Assembly (NCBI GenBank): GCA_963737015.1
Contig: CAVTQZ010000002.1
Location: 186,001 to 250,000 of the forward strand
DNA: 64,000 nucleotides
Direction of reading: 5' to 3'
Source: CAVTQZ01 sp963737015
Lineage (GTDB): Bacteria > Actinomycetota > Acidimicrobiia > Acidimicrobiales > UBA8190
The notes under the pieces are model-generated. The model saw only the letters and a program-made list of their open reading frames with translations. It did no database searches and had not been told where the DNA came from. Positions 17,874-26,852 of the stretch are shown here, piece by piece; the first letter of the stretch is position 1, and the number at the start of each line of letters is the position of its first letter. The translations under genes were made by a program, and so were the position numbers.

Positions 17874-20269
17874 CTATTCCGTTCGCAGGCTCTCCGTCGC
17901 CACCCGCTGGCGGCTGACGCGGTAGCTCGGCCACAGGGCCACCGCGTTTGTGACGATCAGCGTCGCCGGCACGATGAGCGCCATGGCCGCCAGCGCGAGC
18001 GGTGCCACGTCCGAAAGCGGGACACGCTCGGTGATCACGTGCCAGCCGTTTCGCCCAACCACAAGGCCCAGAGGGATACCGACAGCCAAGGCGAACAGCG
18101 CCGTCGCCGTGCTCTGGGCTTGGACGATCGAGCGGACGCTGCGTCGCGTCATACCCATGGCCCGCAACACGGCGAACTCCCCGCGGCGACGGCGAGCCGA
18201 GCTGACAAGCCCGTAGGTGGCAGCCGCCACCGCCAGACCCCCGAGGAATGCCGCCAGAACATCAGGCAGGAGACGCACGTTACGCAGGTTCAGCAACTCG
18301 TCGGGGAGCTGTGGCGGCTCGATGCCCGACGCCAAAGGGCCCAGCGCCGTGCCGATGCGGGCCATCGCACGCGATGAGTTGGCGCCGGCCGGCAAATGCA
18401 CGACCACAGCGCGGCCATCACTTTCGGAGCCCGCCGGTGGCATGGGTGGTACCGCCATGGTGAAGCGCGCAGAGGTCACCCAAAGTCCCTCGTCGAACTC
18501 GGCGTGGACGTCGGACGGGAACAACGCCTCGCCCACGATCCGGATGCGGCCCGGCGAACCGGCGAGGCGCACGGTGCCACCGATCCCCACATGGAGGTCC
18601 TTGGCGGTGGCCGGTCCGATGTCAGCCTCGCCGGCGCTGCGGGGAGCACGGCCCGCTGTCACCGTGAGCGACACCGGCACGGCGTGCGACCCGGGCACCG
18701 GCCGGATCGCGAACGTGGGCACGCCCACACCGCTCACGTCGAGGAGGTCGCGGTCGACGACGACCATCCGCGAGCCCATCGGCACAGCCGAACGGATTTT
18801 GGAGACGAGGTCGGGCGTCACGCTGCGGCCTGTATGGGCGCTGGCATCGGGATACACGGTTATGTCCCACGTGACCCCCGCGCGCTCGGGATGAGCGAGG
18901 GCGTCGGTGATGCCCTTGTTGATCGTCAGGGTCGCGACGATGCCGAGGACGGCGATCAGCGGTCCCACGAGGGCGGGAATCACGGGGGTGCGGGTTCGCC
19001 CCCGACCTGAGTCGAACGCCATCGCCGCGCCCAGACCGAGGCTCAGCGGGAGTCGGCGACGAAGAGCCCCGAACAGTTCCAACCTCCGCTCCGGTGCCGC
19101 CCGGGCCCCCGAAAGGCGGGTGCGCCAGCCGAGGGCGAAAGCCGCGCCCACGATGACGAGAGCGGTGAACGCCACGCCGGGCGCGACGACCGTCCAATCC
19201 ACGTGGTAGCCGACGCTCGGGTCGATGCGCCTCCCTAAGCCGACGGGAAATCGCGCGGATGCCAGCCAACGCGACCGCGAACGTGACGACGGGGGCGACG
19301 AGCGCCGGGAGGAGGTGCGAAAGGGCGGCGGACACGGCCCTGTCGCGGCGCGTCATCCCCATGGCGCTCAAGGTCGAGCGCGTCGTCACCGATGAGCGCG
19401 ACCGATCGGCCGAGGACGAGCGCCACAAAAATGCCGCCGCCGAGCGCCACCGAGACGGCGAGGATCAAGAGACCGATCCGCTCCACCGAAAGCGTGGTGT
19501 TGAGGCGCCGGCTGGTGGCGTGGGTGTCGAGCACGGGCGTCCCCGGTGTGATGACCGAGTTGACGTCGCGCCGCAGCGCAGGGATGTCGGCGGCACCATG
19601 CCGCAGCACGATGTTGGCGTTGGGCGCGACGGCCATCCTGGAGCGGTAGTCCTTGACGAACGCGGGGGACACGAACGCCTGCCCGTCGCTCACGAAGAGG
19701 AACTCGGGCGCCTCGCGAACCACGCCGACGACGTGCATGGTCAGGGTCGGGCCATGCGGAGGTCCGAGGTCGTCCTGCTGGTCCGGTGCGTACGCCTGGA
19801 AGCGGAAGGACGAGCCCAGCGGGGCCTCCTTCACGGCGTTCTCGTCGACCACGACCTCGTCGGGGACGCGTGGGTTGTACATGCGCCCCTTGATGACCAC
19901 CGGTTTGTCCACCGACCCCAGATAGGTGCCGTCGTCGGAGCCGAAGATGAGGCCTCCCTGTTGGCCGTCGACGTTCCCGAAGAGCAGGTCCCACACCGCC
20001 ACCTTGGCTACCTCGGGACGCGCCGCCAACCGCGCCCAGTCGGGATCCAGGAAGCCGACCTGGCTCGGGAAGATCACCGCATCGGAGGCGTGGGTCTGGG
20101 CGAGCAGGCGCGGAAGGGCGGAGTCCGTGCGGCGCGCACCCGCGACCGCGGACAGGGCGAGGCCTGCGGTGACACCCGCCAGCAGACCCAGGAGGAGGAG
20201 CGACCGCCAACGACGGCGCACGTCGATGGCGGCCCACAATGCGGCGGCCCGCGCTCCGCCGCTGTCCAT
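17874..20269 (-). CDS. FtsX-like ABC transporter permease (two frame breaks)
   Basis: About 797 residues once two single extra bases are removed, near 19380-19390 and near 19245-19265. Start ATG 20269 (MDSGGARAAALWAAIDVRRR). There is an N-terminal membrane helix (LLLLGLLAGVTAGLALSAVA), a large extracytoplasmic domain, then helices around SAMGMTRR (the cytoplasmic coupling motif), a second half beginning near VDWTVVAPGVAFTALV, and a repeat of the coupling motif as RAMGMTRRSVR near the end. The duplicated permease layout is that of MacB/FtsX-type exporters acting on lipids, peptides or lipoproteins. No ATPase partner is adjacent. The gene converges on the tRNA-Leu. Confidence 0.82.
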
Positions 20270-20459
20270 GCCGCCATGGTAGGAGGGCGTCTTGGCTGCG
20301 ACCAGAGAGCTAGCGGGCGTCGGCGAGTGTGGCGGGCACCCCTCCGTGCCCTTCTGCACTCGGGATCCGCAGATGACTTTGCGGACCGCGGGACGTCGGA
20401 TCTACGACAAGCACGGTCGCGCTCTCGCGCGGTGTGCGTGGCGAGGAAAGGGAGATGCC

Positions 20460-20984
20460 ATGGAGATCATCAATCTGGGTGCGGCCGACGGGCTGCCGCC
20501 GGTGGACTGGGCCGACGTCACCGAGAAGCTCGACGAGAGATCGGCTCCGGCTCCGGACGCCCACAACTCCCGCACGACGTGGCTCGCCACGGTCAACGAG
20601 GACGGGAGCGCGCATGTCACCGCGGTGGGCGCCCTCTGGCTGGACGGCGCCTTCTGGTTCCAGACCGGAACAGGTACTCGCAAGCGCCGGAACGTCGAAC
20701 GCGATCCGCGCTGCTCGATCGCTCAGTCGATTCGCGACGCCGACGTGGTCGTCGAGGGTGAGGCCGCTCGCGTGACCGACCCGGGGAAGGTGGCACGCGT
20801 CGCGAAGGCATGGGCGGACCAAGGGTGGCCGGCGGAGCCTGACGAGAGTGGCTCCGGCATCACCGCCCCGTTCAATGCGCCGTCACAAGGACCACCGCCG
20901 TGGCACGTCTATCGCATCGAGCCCCGCTCGGCGACTGTGGTTCTCGGCACAGAGCCCGGCGGCCTGACCCGTTTCAAGTTCTGA
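20460..20984 (+). CDS. Pyridoxamine 5'-phosphate oxidase-fold flavin/F420-binding protein
   Basis: 174 residues from ATG 20460, preceded by AAAGGGAG six bases upstream; in-frame codons back to 20292 lack this. The split-barrel pattern is seen in RTTWLATVNEDGSAHVTAVG, ALWLDGAFWFQTGTGTRKRR and NVERDPRCSI, typical of the PPOX/FDOR superfamily that binds FMN or F420 and reduces or binds small redox substrates. Which cofactor it uses cannot be decided from sequence alone; the TGTGTRK.RN element resembles F420-dependent members. It stands alone, convergent with the secreted hydrolase. Confidence 0.8.
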   Translation: MEIINLGAADGLPPVDWADVTEKLDERSAPAPDAHNSRTTWLATVNEDGSAHVTAVGALWLDGAFWFQTGTGTRKRRNVERDPRCSIAQSIRDADVVVEGEAARVTDPGKVARVAKAWADQGWPAEPDESGSGITAPFNAPSQGPPPWHVYRIEPRSATVVLGTEPGGLTRFKF

Positions 20985-20990
20985 GGCGCC

Positions 20991-22547
20991 TCAGTTGAGC
21001 GGTGGCACCGGCGAGGTCACGCTGAGCGTGGGGATGGACGATGCTTCTGCGCGTCGCATCAGGTCCGCCGCGTCCCAGGGCAGGAGCAGTCCGTCCTTGA
21101 CAGCGGCGTCGGTCGCCGCCTGCATGTGCTGGACGTAGTCAGCGTGAGTCGGGTACAGCTCCTTTAGCTGCGTGGGGCTGAAGGGCACCGTCTCGCCGAA
21201 GAACAGACACGTCACGGGGGCGTACGTGGCGACGGGGACTGTGACGGGCGGCAGCCGGTAACCGCCCAGGGCGTTCCCGTACTGGTCGGTGGCCTCGGTG
21301 CCGGCGGGGTCCCAACCTGGTGGGTCGCCCACGGGGGTGCTCGTCGTCGCGTTGCCGAACTGCAGCATCGGCACCTGAGGCGGTGAGGCATCCCGGGTCA
21401 CCCAGCGCTGCAACCAGACGAGCGCATTGTCCATGACGTACCGGTTGGGATAGAGGTTGCCGCCGGGCACGCAGCTGTTCTCACGCGGGTCGTACGAGGC
21501 GCCGTAGTTGCCTGCGATCCACTCCTCCTGCGAACGCCACTGCGGGTCGCGCTGTCCGGCACCGGGCACGAGGACACCTTGAGGATCGTCGAACTCGGGA
21601 TTGTCGACCCAGTTGTCCACGTGGGCGCCCCCCGCTATCTCCCAGACCCGGTAATTCCGGGTGATGTTGGGCGGGGTGGAAGGTGCCGTCCACTCGTCGA
21701 ACACGTTCATGACCGGGACCGCCGGGGGGTGAGCGCCGGGGTACGTGGTGCTCCCACCTCCGACCAGGAGGAACCCGTCCACCAGGCTGCCGTAGTCGAC
21801 AGATGTGACGTAGTCGTAGAGCTCGTCGGCCGACTGCGACTGGCCCGCCGCGACCAATGTGTGCACCTTGAGGCCGCCCATGGGGTCCTTGCCCTGCGGA
21901 TGGCGGATGGCCTGCAGCACCTGGGAGTAGATGCTGAAGGCGTAGTCGTCACCCGGCTGCCCGAGGGCTTCGTAACGCACGGGGTCGCGCATCTTGAGAG
22001 TCAGAGGCGAGCAGCAGATCCCCGCCTGCTGGACGCTGACTATGACGTACGCATAGCCCTCCCGCATCACCGTCGGGTAGGTCCAGTCCCAGATCGGCGC
22101 CTCGTCCATCTGGGCGGTGACGTTGTCCCACTCGACCACGACGGTCCCGTTGAAACGCGATGGATCCGTCGGTGCGCGCACGATCATCCGGACGGTGTAA
22201 GGCGCCGTGGCCGGCGAGCCCGGGTCTTCGACGCTGTTGATCGACCCCGGGTTCGACTGGTACGAGGCGGTTCCTGAGACGAAGTACTCGTCTTCGCTGT
22301 ACCCGAAAGGGGAGAGATCGAAGAGGCTGTCGGTCTGCGGTTGCTTGTCGACGCCCAAGCTCCACGGGATGGGCCCGGTCACGGTCGGATTCGGCACCAC
22401 CGCATCGGCCGTGGTGCGGGTCGCCAGTCCCGCTCGGCCGACGGCCGCTCGGCCGACGGCCACTCCGCCGAGCACCGAAACAGAAGCGAGGACGAGCCCC
22501 GCCGCCACTGAAGACAGGGCACATCGAACTAGCCGCCTCTTGGACAT
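20991..22547 (-). CDS. Secreted alpha/beta-hydrolase-domain protein
   Basis: 518 residues with ATG 22547 and GGAGG six bases upstream. The signal peptide (LVRCALSSVAAGLVLASVSV) runs into a VGRAAVGRAG duplication caused by a 15-base tandem repeat. The remainder matches the alpha/beta hydrolase domain of secreted actinobacterial proteins: VVVEWDNVTAQMDEAP, VSVQQAG and the nucleophile-elbow-like VAAGQSQSADELYDY. It presumably hydrolyses an ester outside the cytoplasmic membrane; the substrate is unknown. Several Trp/Tyr-rich loops and a Cys near the C-terminus (VTCLFFGE) could help fold it. Monocistronic. Confidence 0.75.
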   Translation of the reverse strand: MSKRRLVRCALSSVAAGLVLASVSVLGGVAVGRAAVGRAGLATRTTADAVVPNPTVTGPIPWSLGVDKQPQTDSLFDLSPFGYSEDEYFVSGTASYQSNPGSINSVEDPGSPATAPYTVRMIVRAPTDPSRFNGTVVVEWDNVTAQMDEAPIWDWTYPTVMREGYAYVIVSVQQAGICCSPLTLKMRDPVRYEALGQPGDDYAFSIYSQVLQAIRHPQGKDPMGGLKVHTLVAAGQSQSADELYDYVTSVDYGSLVDGFLLVGGGSTTYPGAHPPAVPVMNVFDEWTAPSTPPNITRNYRVWEIAGGAHVDNWVDNPEFDDPQGVLVPGAGQRDPQWRSQEEWIAGNYGASYDPRENSCVPGGNLYPNRYVMDNALVWLQRWVTRDASPPQVPMLQFGNATTSTPVGDPPGWDPAGTEATDQYGNALGGYRLPPVTVPVATYAPVTCLFFGETVPFSPTQLKELYPTHADYVQHMQAATDAAVKDGLLLPWDAADLMRRAEASSIPTLSVTSPVPPLN

Positions 22548-22630
22548 CTGAGCCTCCCGCCTCGTGAGCGCTGGGAGAACGCCGGCGCCGGCGGATCCTC
22601 ACGTAGCGGGATCTCCCGGGGCTCGACCTA

Positions 22631-23248
22631 CTACGTGTCCGCGAGCGGTAGTGGCGAAGTGAACTCGATGAGGGGACGGCCGGGTAGGTAGTCCTGCGGC
22701 ACCGCCGACGCGGTGTCGTAGAACTGGACCACGAAGATGTCGGATGCCTTGTCCCCCTCGTCGATGTCGACTCCACAGAGCGTGACCTGGTGAGCCTCGT
22801 CGAAGGCGTGCACCGCCTGTAGCTCGGCAGAGCGCAGGCCCTCGAGGACGGACTTGGGAGCTCTGCCCACCAGGGCGTACTGCGACCCGTCGAGGACGAC
22901 TCCGACGTATCGCCCGACCATGACGTGATTGTGACCGTCCTCGATCACATAAACGGCGTCGTCACCTTCACCGAAGGCCTCGCGGACGCGCTCGGGCGGG
23001 AATCCCACGATCTCCGACCACTGGACGTGCCGGCGGTCCTTCATCGCCCACAGCGGCACCGGCGGAATCGTCCCTTCGGGTTCGTGCTCCTCGAGGGGAG
23101 TGGACTCCTCGGGCTCGGGCAGAGGCTCTCCGGCGCTGCCCGATGCAGGCCTTCCGAGGATGCCGTCGTCCACATCGGGAGGCCTCCATGCTCCCGATGC
23201 CTGCTCGTTCCGGTCAGGCGGGACCTCGGATGTCGTGTCGTCCGGCAT
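22631..23248 (-). CDS. Conserved hypothetical protein with acidic, disordered N-terminus
   Basis: 205 residues from ATG 23248, with AGAGGAG five bases upstream (a GTG at 23269 is the longer option). The first 70 residues are Pro/Glu/Asp-rich and probably unstructured. The remainder is a compact mixed alpha/beta domain (VGRYVGVVLDGSQYALVGRA, VTLCGVDIDEGDKASDIFVV). No catalytic motif or known family was recognised. It is separated from the secreted hydrolase by 83 bases in the same direction and lies divergent to the subtilisin gene. Confidence 0.6.
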   Translation of the reverse strand: MPDDTTSEVPPDRNEQASGAWRPPDVDDGILGRPASGSAGEPLPEPEESTPLEEHEPEGTIPPVPLWAMKDRRHVQWSEIVGFPPERVREAFGEGDDAVYVIEDGHNHVMVGRYVGVVLDGSQYALVGRAPKSVLEGLRSAELQAVHAFDEAHQVTLCGVDIDEGDKASDIFVVQFYDTASAVPQDYLPGRPLIEFTSPLPLADT

Positions 23249-23507
23249 CGGGCTCCTCTCGTCGTCCACCCGGCTTCTCTGCCTGTGCCGGGGATCGCGG
23301 GCAAGCCTGTCACTTGAGACCGACCGGTGAATAGGAGCCGGCGCCCCACCCGACGGACGTTCGGATCCGACAGTTGCCGCCCATCATTGGCCCCGGGAGG
23401 GCCGTCGACCGGCGGCATCGACCCACCACGTCCGGTGGCAATTTCCTCCACAAATTTGGCTATTTCGCACGGTGCGTGAGGCCCTTACCAAATAACGCTC
23501 AACTCGG

Positions 23508-23534
23508 TTGTCAAGCTACGGAGAGTGGTATACA
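23508..23534 (+). promoter_or_regulatory. Candidate promoter of the subtilisin gene
   Basis: TTGTCA (23508-23513) and TATACA (23529-23534), separated by 15 bases (16 if the upstream hexamer is read one base earlier), in an A/T-rich patch 35 bases before the start codon. This is the only housekeeping-like pair in the roughly 320-base divergent region 23249-23568. The predicted leader is short and holds AAGGCGG as ribosome site. Confidence 0.45.
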
Positions 23535-23568
23535 ACACACGGAACGAACAAAAAGGCGGTCAGATCAA

Positions 23569-26500
23569 ATGCATTCCGTAAGAACTTCACCTCTCTCCGT
23601 GTGGCGGCTCCTCGGACTTCTCAGAAGTGTCTCGTGGAGACGCCGGGCCATGCTCGCATCTGCGGCGGCACTGGGCGTGAGCGGGCTCACCGCCGCCACG
23701 GGTCTCCAGGCTGCGTACGCCGACGCCTCGGGGCCCGCCTCCTCATACATCGTCTCCGACCAGGCCGGGACGGACTCAACGTTCGCCGCGGCCGACGTCA
23801 CCTCGGTGGGGGGCACCGTGACGGAGCCCCTCGACGCAGCCGAGGCGGTGCTGGCACAGCTCACCCCTGCGCAGCTCGCGCAGGTCGAGCAGATCCCGAC
23901 GGTGAGTGTCACGGCGGACGCTCCGGTCTCTATGTCGGCCGCCACCTCATCGGGTGGCGCGGGTTCGGGCAACCCCAACCCCGCCGCCGTCTTCCCACAG
24001 CAGACCGGGGCGACGCAGCTCTGGTCGAAGGGTGACTCCGGAAACGGCGTGAACGTGGCCGTCATCGACACGGGGATCGACTCGCTTCCCGACTTCTCAG
24101 GCAGGCTCCTTCCCGGCGTTGACTTCTCCGGTGAGGGGAATGCGAACCTCGACAGTTACGGCCATGGCACCTTCGTTGCGGGGCTGATCGCCGGGAACGG
24201 CGCGGCTTCGGGCGGCCTGTACAAGGGTGAGGCTCCCGGCGCCGGGCTCGTGCCCGTGAAGGTGGCCGGGGCCAGCGGCAGCACCGACCTGGCGACGGTC
24301 ATAGAAGGGGTCGGTTGGGTCATCGCCCATCAGAAGTCCGAGCACATCGGCGTCCTCAACATGTCGCTCGGCTACGTCCCGACCGAGTCGACCCTCGTGA
24401 ACCCGCTCGACCAGGCCGTCGAGCGTGCCTGGATGAACGGGATCGCGGTCGTCGCCTCCGCCGGTAACTGGGGACCGTTCAACGGCACGATCCTCTCGCC
24501 CGGCGACGACCCGCTCGTCATAACCGCCGGCTCGGTCAACGACCAGGGCGCCATATCCCCGAGCGGCGACACGATGTCCGCCTTCTCGAGTGTCGGCCCG
24601 ACAGACCCCGACGGCTGGTTCAAGCCGGACCTCGTCACCTCGGGCCAGTCGGTCGTGAGCGTCCGAGCCCCGGGTTCGACGGTCGACGTCCAGAACCCCT
24701 CGGCAGAGATCGGCTCCGGGAACTTCGTCGGCTCGGGCACCTCCTTCAGCGCTGCGATCACCAGCGGAGCGGTTGCGCTCTACCTGGCCGACCACAGCCA
24801 AGCACAGCCGAGCAACGTAAAGGCCGCCCTTCTCAGCACGGCCGCTCCCGGACCCCAGGGGAGCCCGTTCGTAGACGGCCACGGCATGTTGAACATCGCC
24901 GCAGCGGTGAGCGCTCCCGGTTCGGTGAACATCAACCAGGCCGACGGACAGGTCCACCAGGTGCAGCCTCCCCTCGGGGGCAACCTGAGCTTCAGCCCGG
25001 GTGCCCAGGTTCAGGCGGGCTACACGCTCCAGATGGGCGGTCAGCACCCGGCTGCATCGGTCCAGCTCGTGGGTGGCCAGCTCGACGTGCCCGTCGCATG
25101 CTCGTCGAACGGAGTCCTCGCTGGATACGTCATGCTCGACATCCCTTCGGCTTCCTACTCGATCGCTCAGAACTCGAACACGATCCAGCCTTCGGCGACC
25201 CAGACCGCTGCTGCTGCAGGACCCCCGGCTGGACCGGCCGCTGGGCCAGCCGCGGGACCGGCCGCTGGGCCAGCCGCTGGACCGGCCGCTGGGCCAGCCA
25301 CTGGGCCGGGCCAATCAACCTTCGAGGCCACCGGATCGGCTAGCGACGTGTGCAGCGGTGGGCCGATGTACGCGACCACCCAGGGCAACACCCAGGTGGT
25401 CTTCTCCGGGGCGGTCGTTTCCTCCGACACCACCGACCCTGTGCAGCTGCGGTTCGACTTCGCGGTAGCCGGACGCACCGGGCCCTGGAGCCCCAACGTG
25501 AACGTGGTTCCGGTCTCCCTCACCTCGATGGGCAACACGGTGAACCTCGGCTCGACGTGGACGGACTCGACCTGGAACGGAGCGGCTTGGAACGGAGCTG
25601 CTTGGAACGGAGCTGCCTGGAACGGAGCTGCCTGGAACGGCGCTGCCTGGAACGGCGCTGCTTGGAACGGCGCTGCCTGGAACGGAGCTGCCTGGAACGG
25701 CGCTGCCTGGAACGGCGCTGCTTGGAACGGAGCTGCCTGGAACGGAGCTGCTTGGAACGGAGCTGCCTGGAACGGCGCTGCTTGGAACGGAGCTGCTTGG
25801 AACGGAGTTGCGTGGGGTCCGAACTCGGGAACCTCGGTACAGTCGAGCTCCACTCCTCCGGCAAGCTCGTCCACCTCGCCTTATCCGGGTTACCAGCTTG
25901 TCTCGACCAATCCCGATCTGTGGTGCCCGACAGGGGTGAACCTCGGGCGTGCGGGCAAGACCGGTAGCACGCCTAAGGGCGCCAACGGTGGTGTCCCCGG
26001 CCAGGGTGGAGCTCCCGGCTGCGGTAGCAACGGGGGCCGGGGAGGTAATGCCGGCAACGGCGACGCCCAGGGCGGTCTCGGAGGAAACGGTGGGCCCGGG
26101 GGCAACGGTGGATGCACGCCTTCGACCGACGCGCAGATGGCGGCGGGTCAGTTCCCCTGCAACGCGAACGGCAGCAACGGCGGCAACGGCAGCAACGGCG
26201 GCAACTCCCAGAACGGTGTCAACGGCGGCAACGGCGGGGCCGGTGGGAACGGCGGCAACTCGCAGGGTGCCCCGGGCGGCAATGGGGGGAACGCCGGTAA
26301 CGCACAGAACGGAACCGCTGGAGGGTTCGGCGGAAACGGCGGTAACGGCGGTGGTTGCATCATGTACAACGATTCGTACTGGGTCTCCTGCCCGTCCACC
26401 GGGGGTGACGGCGGCAACGGCGGAAACGCTGCGGCGGCAACGGCCGGCGGCAACGGCGGAAACGGCGGCGCTGCGGGATCCGCTCTGAACGCCAACGGGG

Positions 26501-26691
26501 GCGACGGAGGCAACGGCTCCAACGCCAGCCCGAACACGCCAGGCGTGAACGGCCAGGACGGAACGTCGGGCGGCACCGTCCCTGGAACCAACGGAACGAA
26601 CGGGGTGAACGGCAACTCGGCGCCGGCGCCAGGTCCGGGTCCGGCCGGCCCAGTGGGCGGCCTCGTGGGTGGAGTTCTCGGCCTGTTGTGA
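23569..26691 (+). CDS. Secreted subtilisin-like serine protease with WNGAA repeats and Gly/Asn-rich tail
   Basis: 1040 residues from ATG 23569. The signal region RRRAMLASAAALGVSGLTAA ends near AYADA. After a short propeptide-like segment comes a complete S8 domain: Asp167 in VIDTGID, His199 in YGHGTFVAGL and Ser392 in GTSFSAAITSG. An Ala/Gly/Pro repeat (GPAAGPAA..., DNA period 30) follows at about 550-580. A beta-sandwich-like stretch comes next, then 16 pentapeptides WNGAA (25573-25812), then from about 800 a Gly/Asn-rich tail (GGNGGNG, resembling PGRS regions) with two CxxxxxC-like pairs. It is secreted and probably associates with the cell surface through the repeats. The function of the repeats is unknown. 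A strong terminator follows. Confidence 0.9.
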   Translation: MHSVRTSPLSVWRLLGLLRSVSWRRRAMLASAAALGVSGLTAATGLQAAYADASGPASSYIVSDQAGTDSTFAAADVTSVGGTVTEPLDAAEAVLAQLTPAQLAQVEQIPTVSVTADAPVSMSAATSSGGAGSGNPNPAAVFPQQTGATQLWSKGDSGNGVNVAVIDTGIDSLPDFSGRLLPGVDFSGEGNANLDSYGHGTFVAGLIAGNGAASGGLYKGEAPGAGLVPVKVAGASGSTDLATVIEGVGWVIAHQKSEHIGVLNMSLGYVPTESTLVNPLDQAVERAWMNGIAVVASAGNWGPFNGTILSPGDDPLVITAGSVNDQGAISPSGDTMSAFSSVGPTDPDGWFKPDLVTSGQSVVSVRAPGSTVDVQNPSAEIGSGNFVGSGTSFSAAITSGAVALYLADHSQAQPSNVKAALLSTAAPGPQGSPFVDGHGMLNIAAAVSAPGSVNINQADGQVHQVQPPLGGNLSFSPGAQVQAGYTLQMGGQHPAASVQLVGGQLDVPVACSSNGVLAGYVMLDIPSASYSIAQNSNTIQPSATQTAAAAGPPAGPAAGPAAGPAAGPAAGPAAGPATGPGQSTFEATGSASDVCSGGPMYATTQGNTQVVFSGAVVSSDTTDPVQLRFDFAVAGRTGPWSPNVNVVPVSLTSMGNTVNLGSTWTDSTWNGAAWNGAAWNGAAWNGAAWNGAAWNGAAWNGAAWNGAAWNGAAWNGAAWNGAAWNGAAWNGAAWNGAAWNGAAWNGVAWGPNSGTSVQSSSTPPASSSTSPYPGYQLVSTNPDLWCPTGVNLGRAGKTGSTPKGANGGVPGQGGAPGCGSNGGRGGNAGNGDAQGGLGGNGGPGGNGGCTPSTDAQMAAGQFPCNANGSNGGNGSNGGNSQNGVNGGNGGAGGNGGNSQGAPGGNGGNAGNAQNGTAGGFGGNGGNGGGCIMYNDSYWVSCPSTGGDGGNGGNAAAATAGGNGGNGGAAGSALNANGGDGGNGSNASPNTPGVNGQDGTSGGTVPGTNGTNGVNGNSAPAPGPGPAGPVGGLVGGVLGLL
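25573..25812 (+). repeat. 15-base tandem repeat, 16 copies (WNGAA pentapeptides)
   Basis: Sixteen uninterrupted units TGGAACGGAGCTGCT with only silent variation (GGA/GGC, GCT/GCC), except the last, which reads WNGVA. Fifteen encode WNGAA. The near-identity at DNA level points to recent expansion or homogenisation. It is in frame within the subtilisin gene. Confidence 0.97.
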
Positions 26692-26732
26692 GCTGTAAGT
26701 AGTTCGAGTTCGAGAAAGGTCCGGGGGGACCG

Positions 26733-26762
26733 GTCCGCCCGCCGATTATTCGGCGGGCGGAC
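26733..26762 (+). terminator. Strong intrinsic terminator after the subtilisin gene
   Basis: A 13-base-pair perfect stem, GTCCGCCCGCCGA (26733-26745) and TCGGCGGGCGGAC (26750-26762), with a TTAT loop, followed by TGTGTTTGTT. It lies 41 bases after the stop codon and before the next secreted-protein gene. Confidence 0.88.
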
Positions 26763-26852
26763 TGTGTTTGTTCACAGTTTCATTGGCGCGTTCATTGGCG
26801 CGAATTGTCCGGCTGTACGTCGGGTCGGAACCGCGTACGGCGTTCGTATTGC

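Noticed and set aside
20292..20459. N-terminal extension of the PPOX protein
   Set aside because: The added residues are not family-like, and ATG 20460 has a strong ribosome site.
19259..20761. Plus-strand 500-codon frame over the permease and PPOX genes
   Set aside because: It overlaps two recognised genes and has shadow-like composition.
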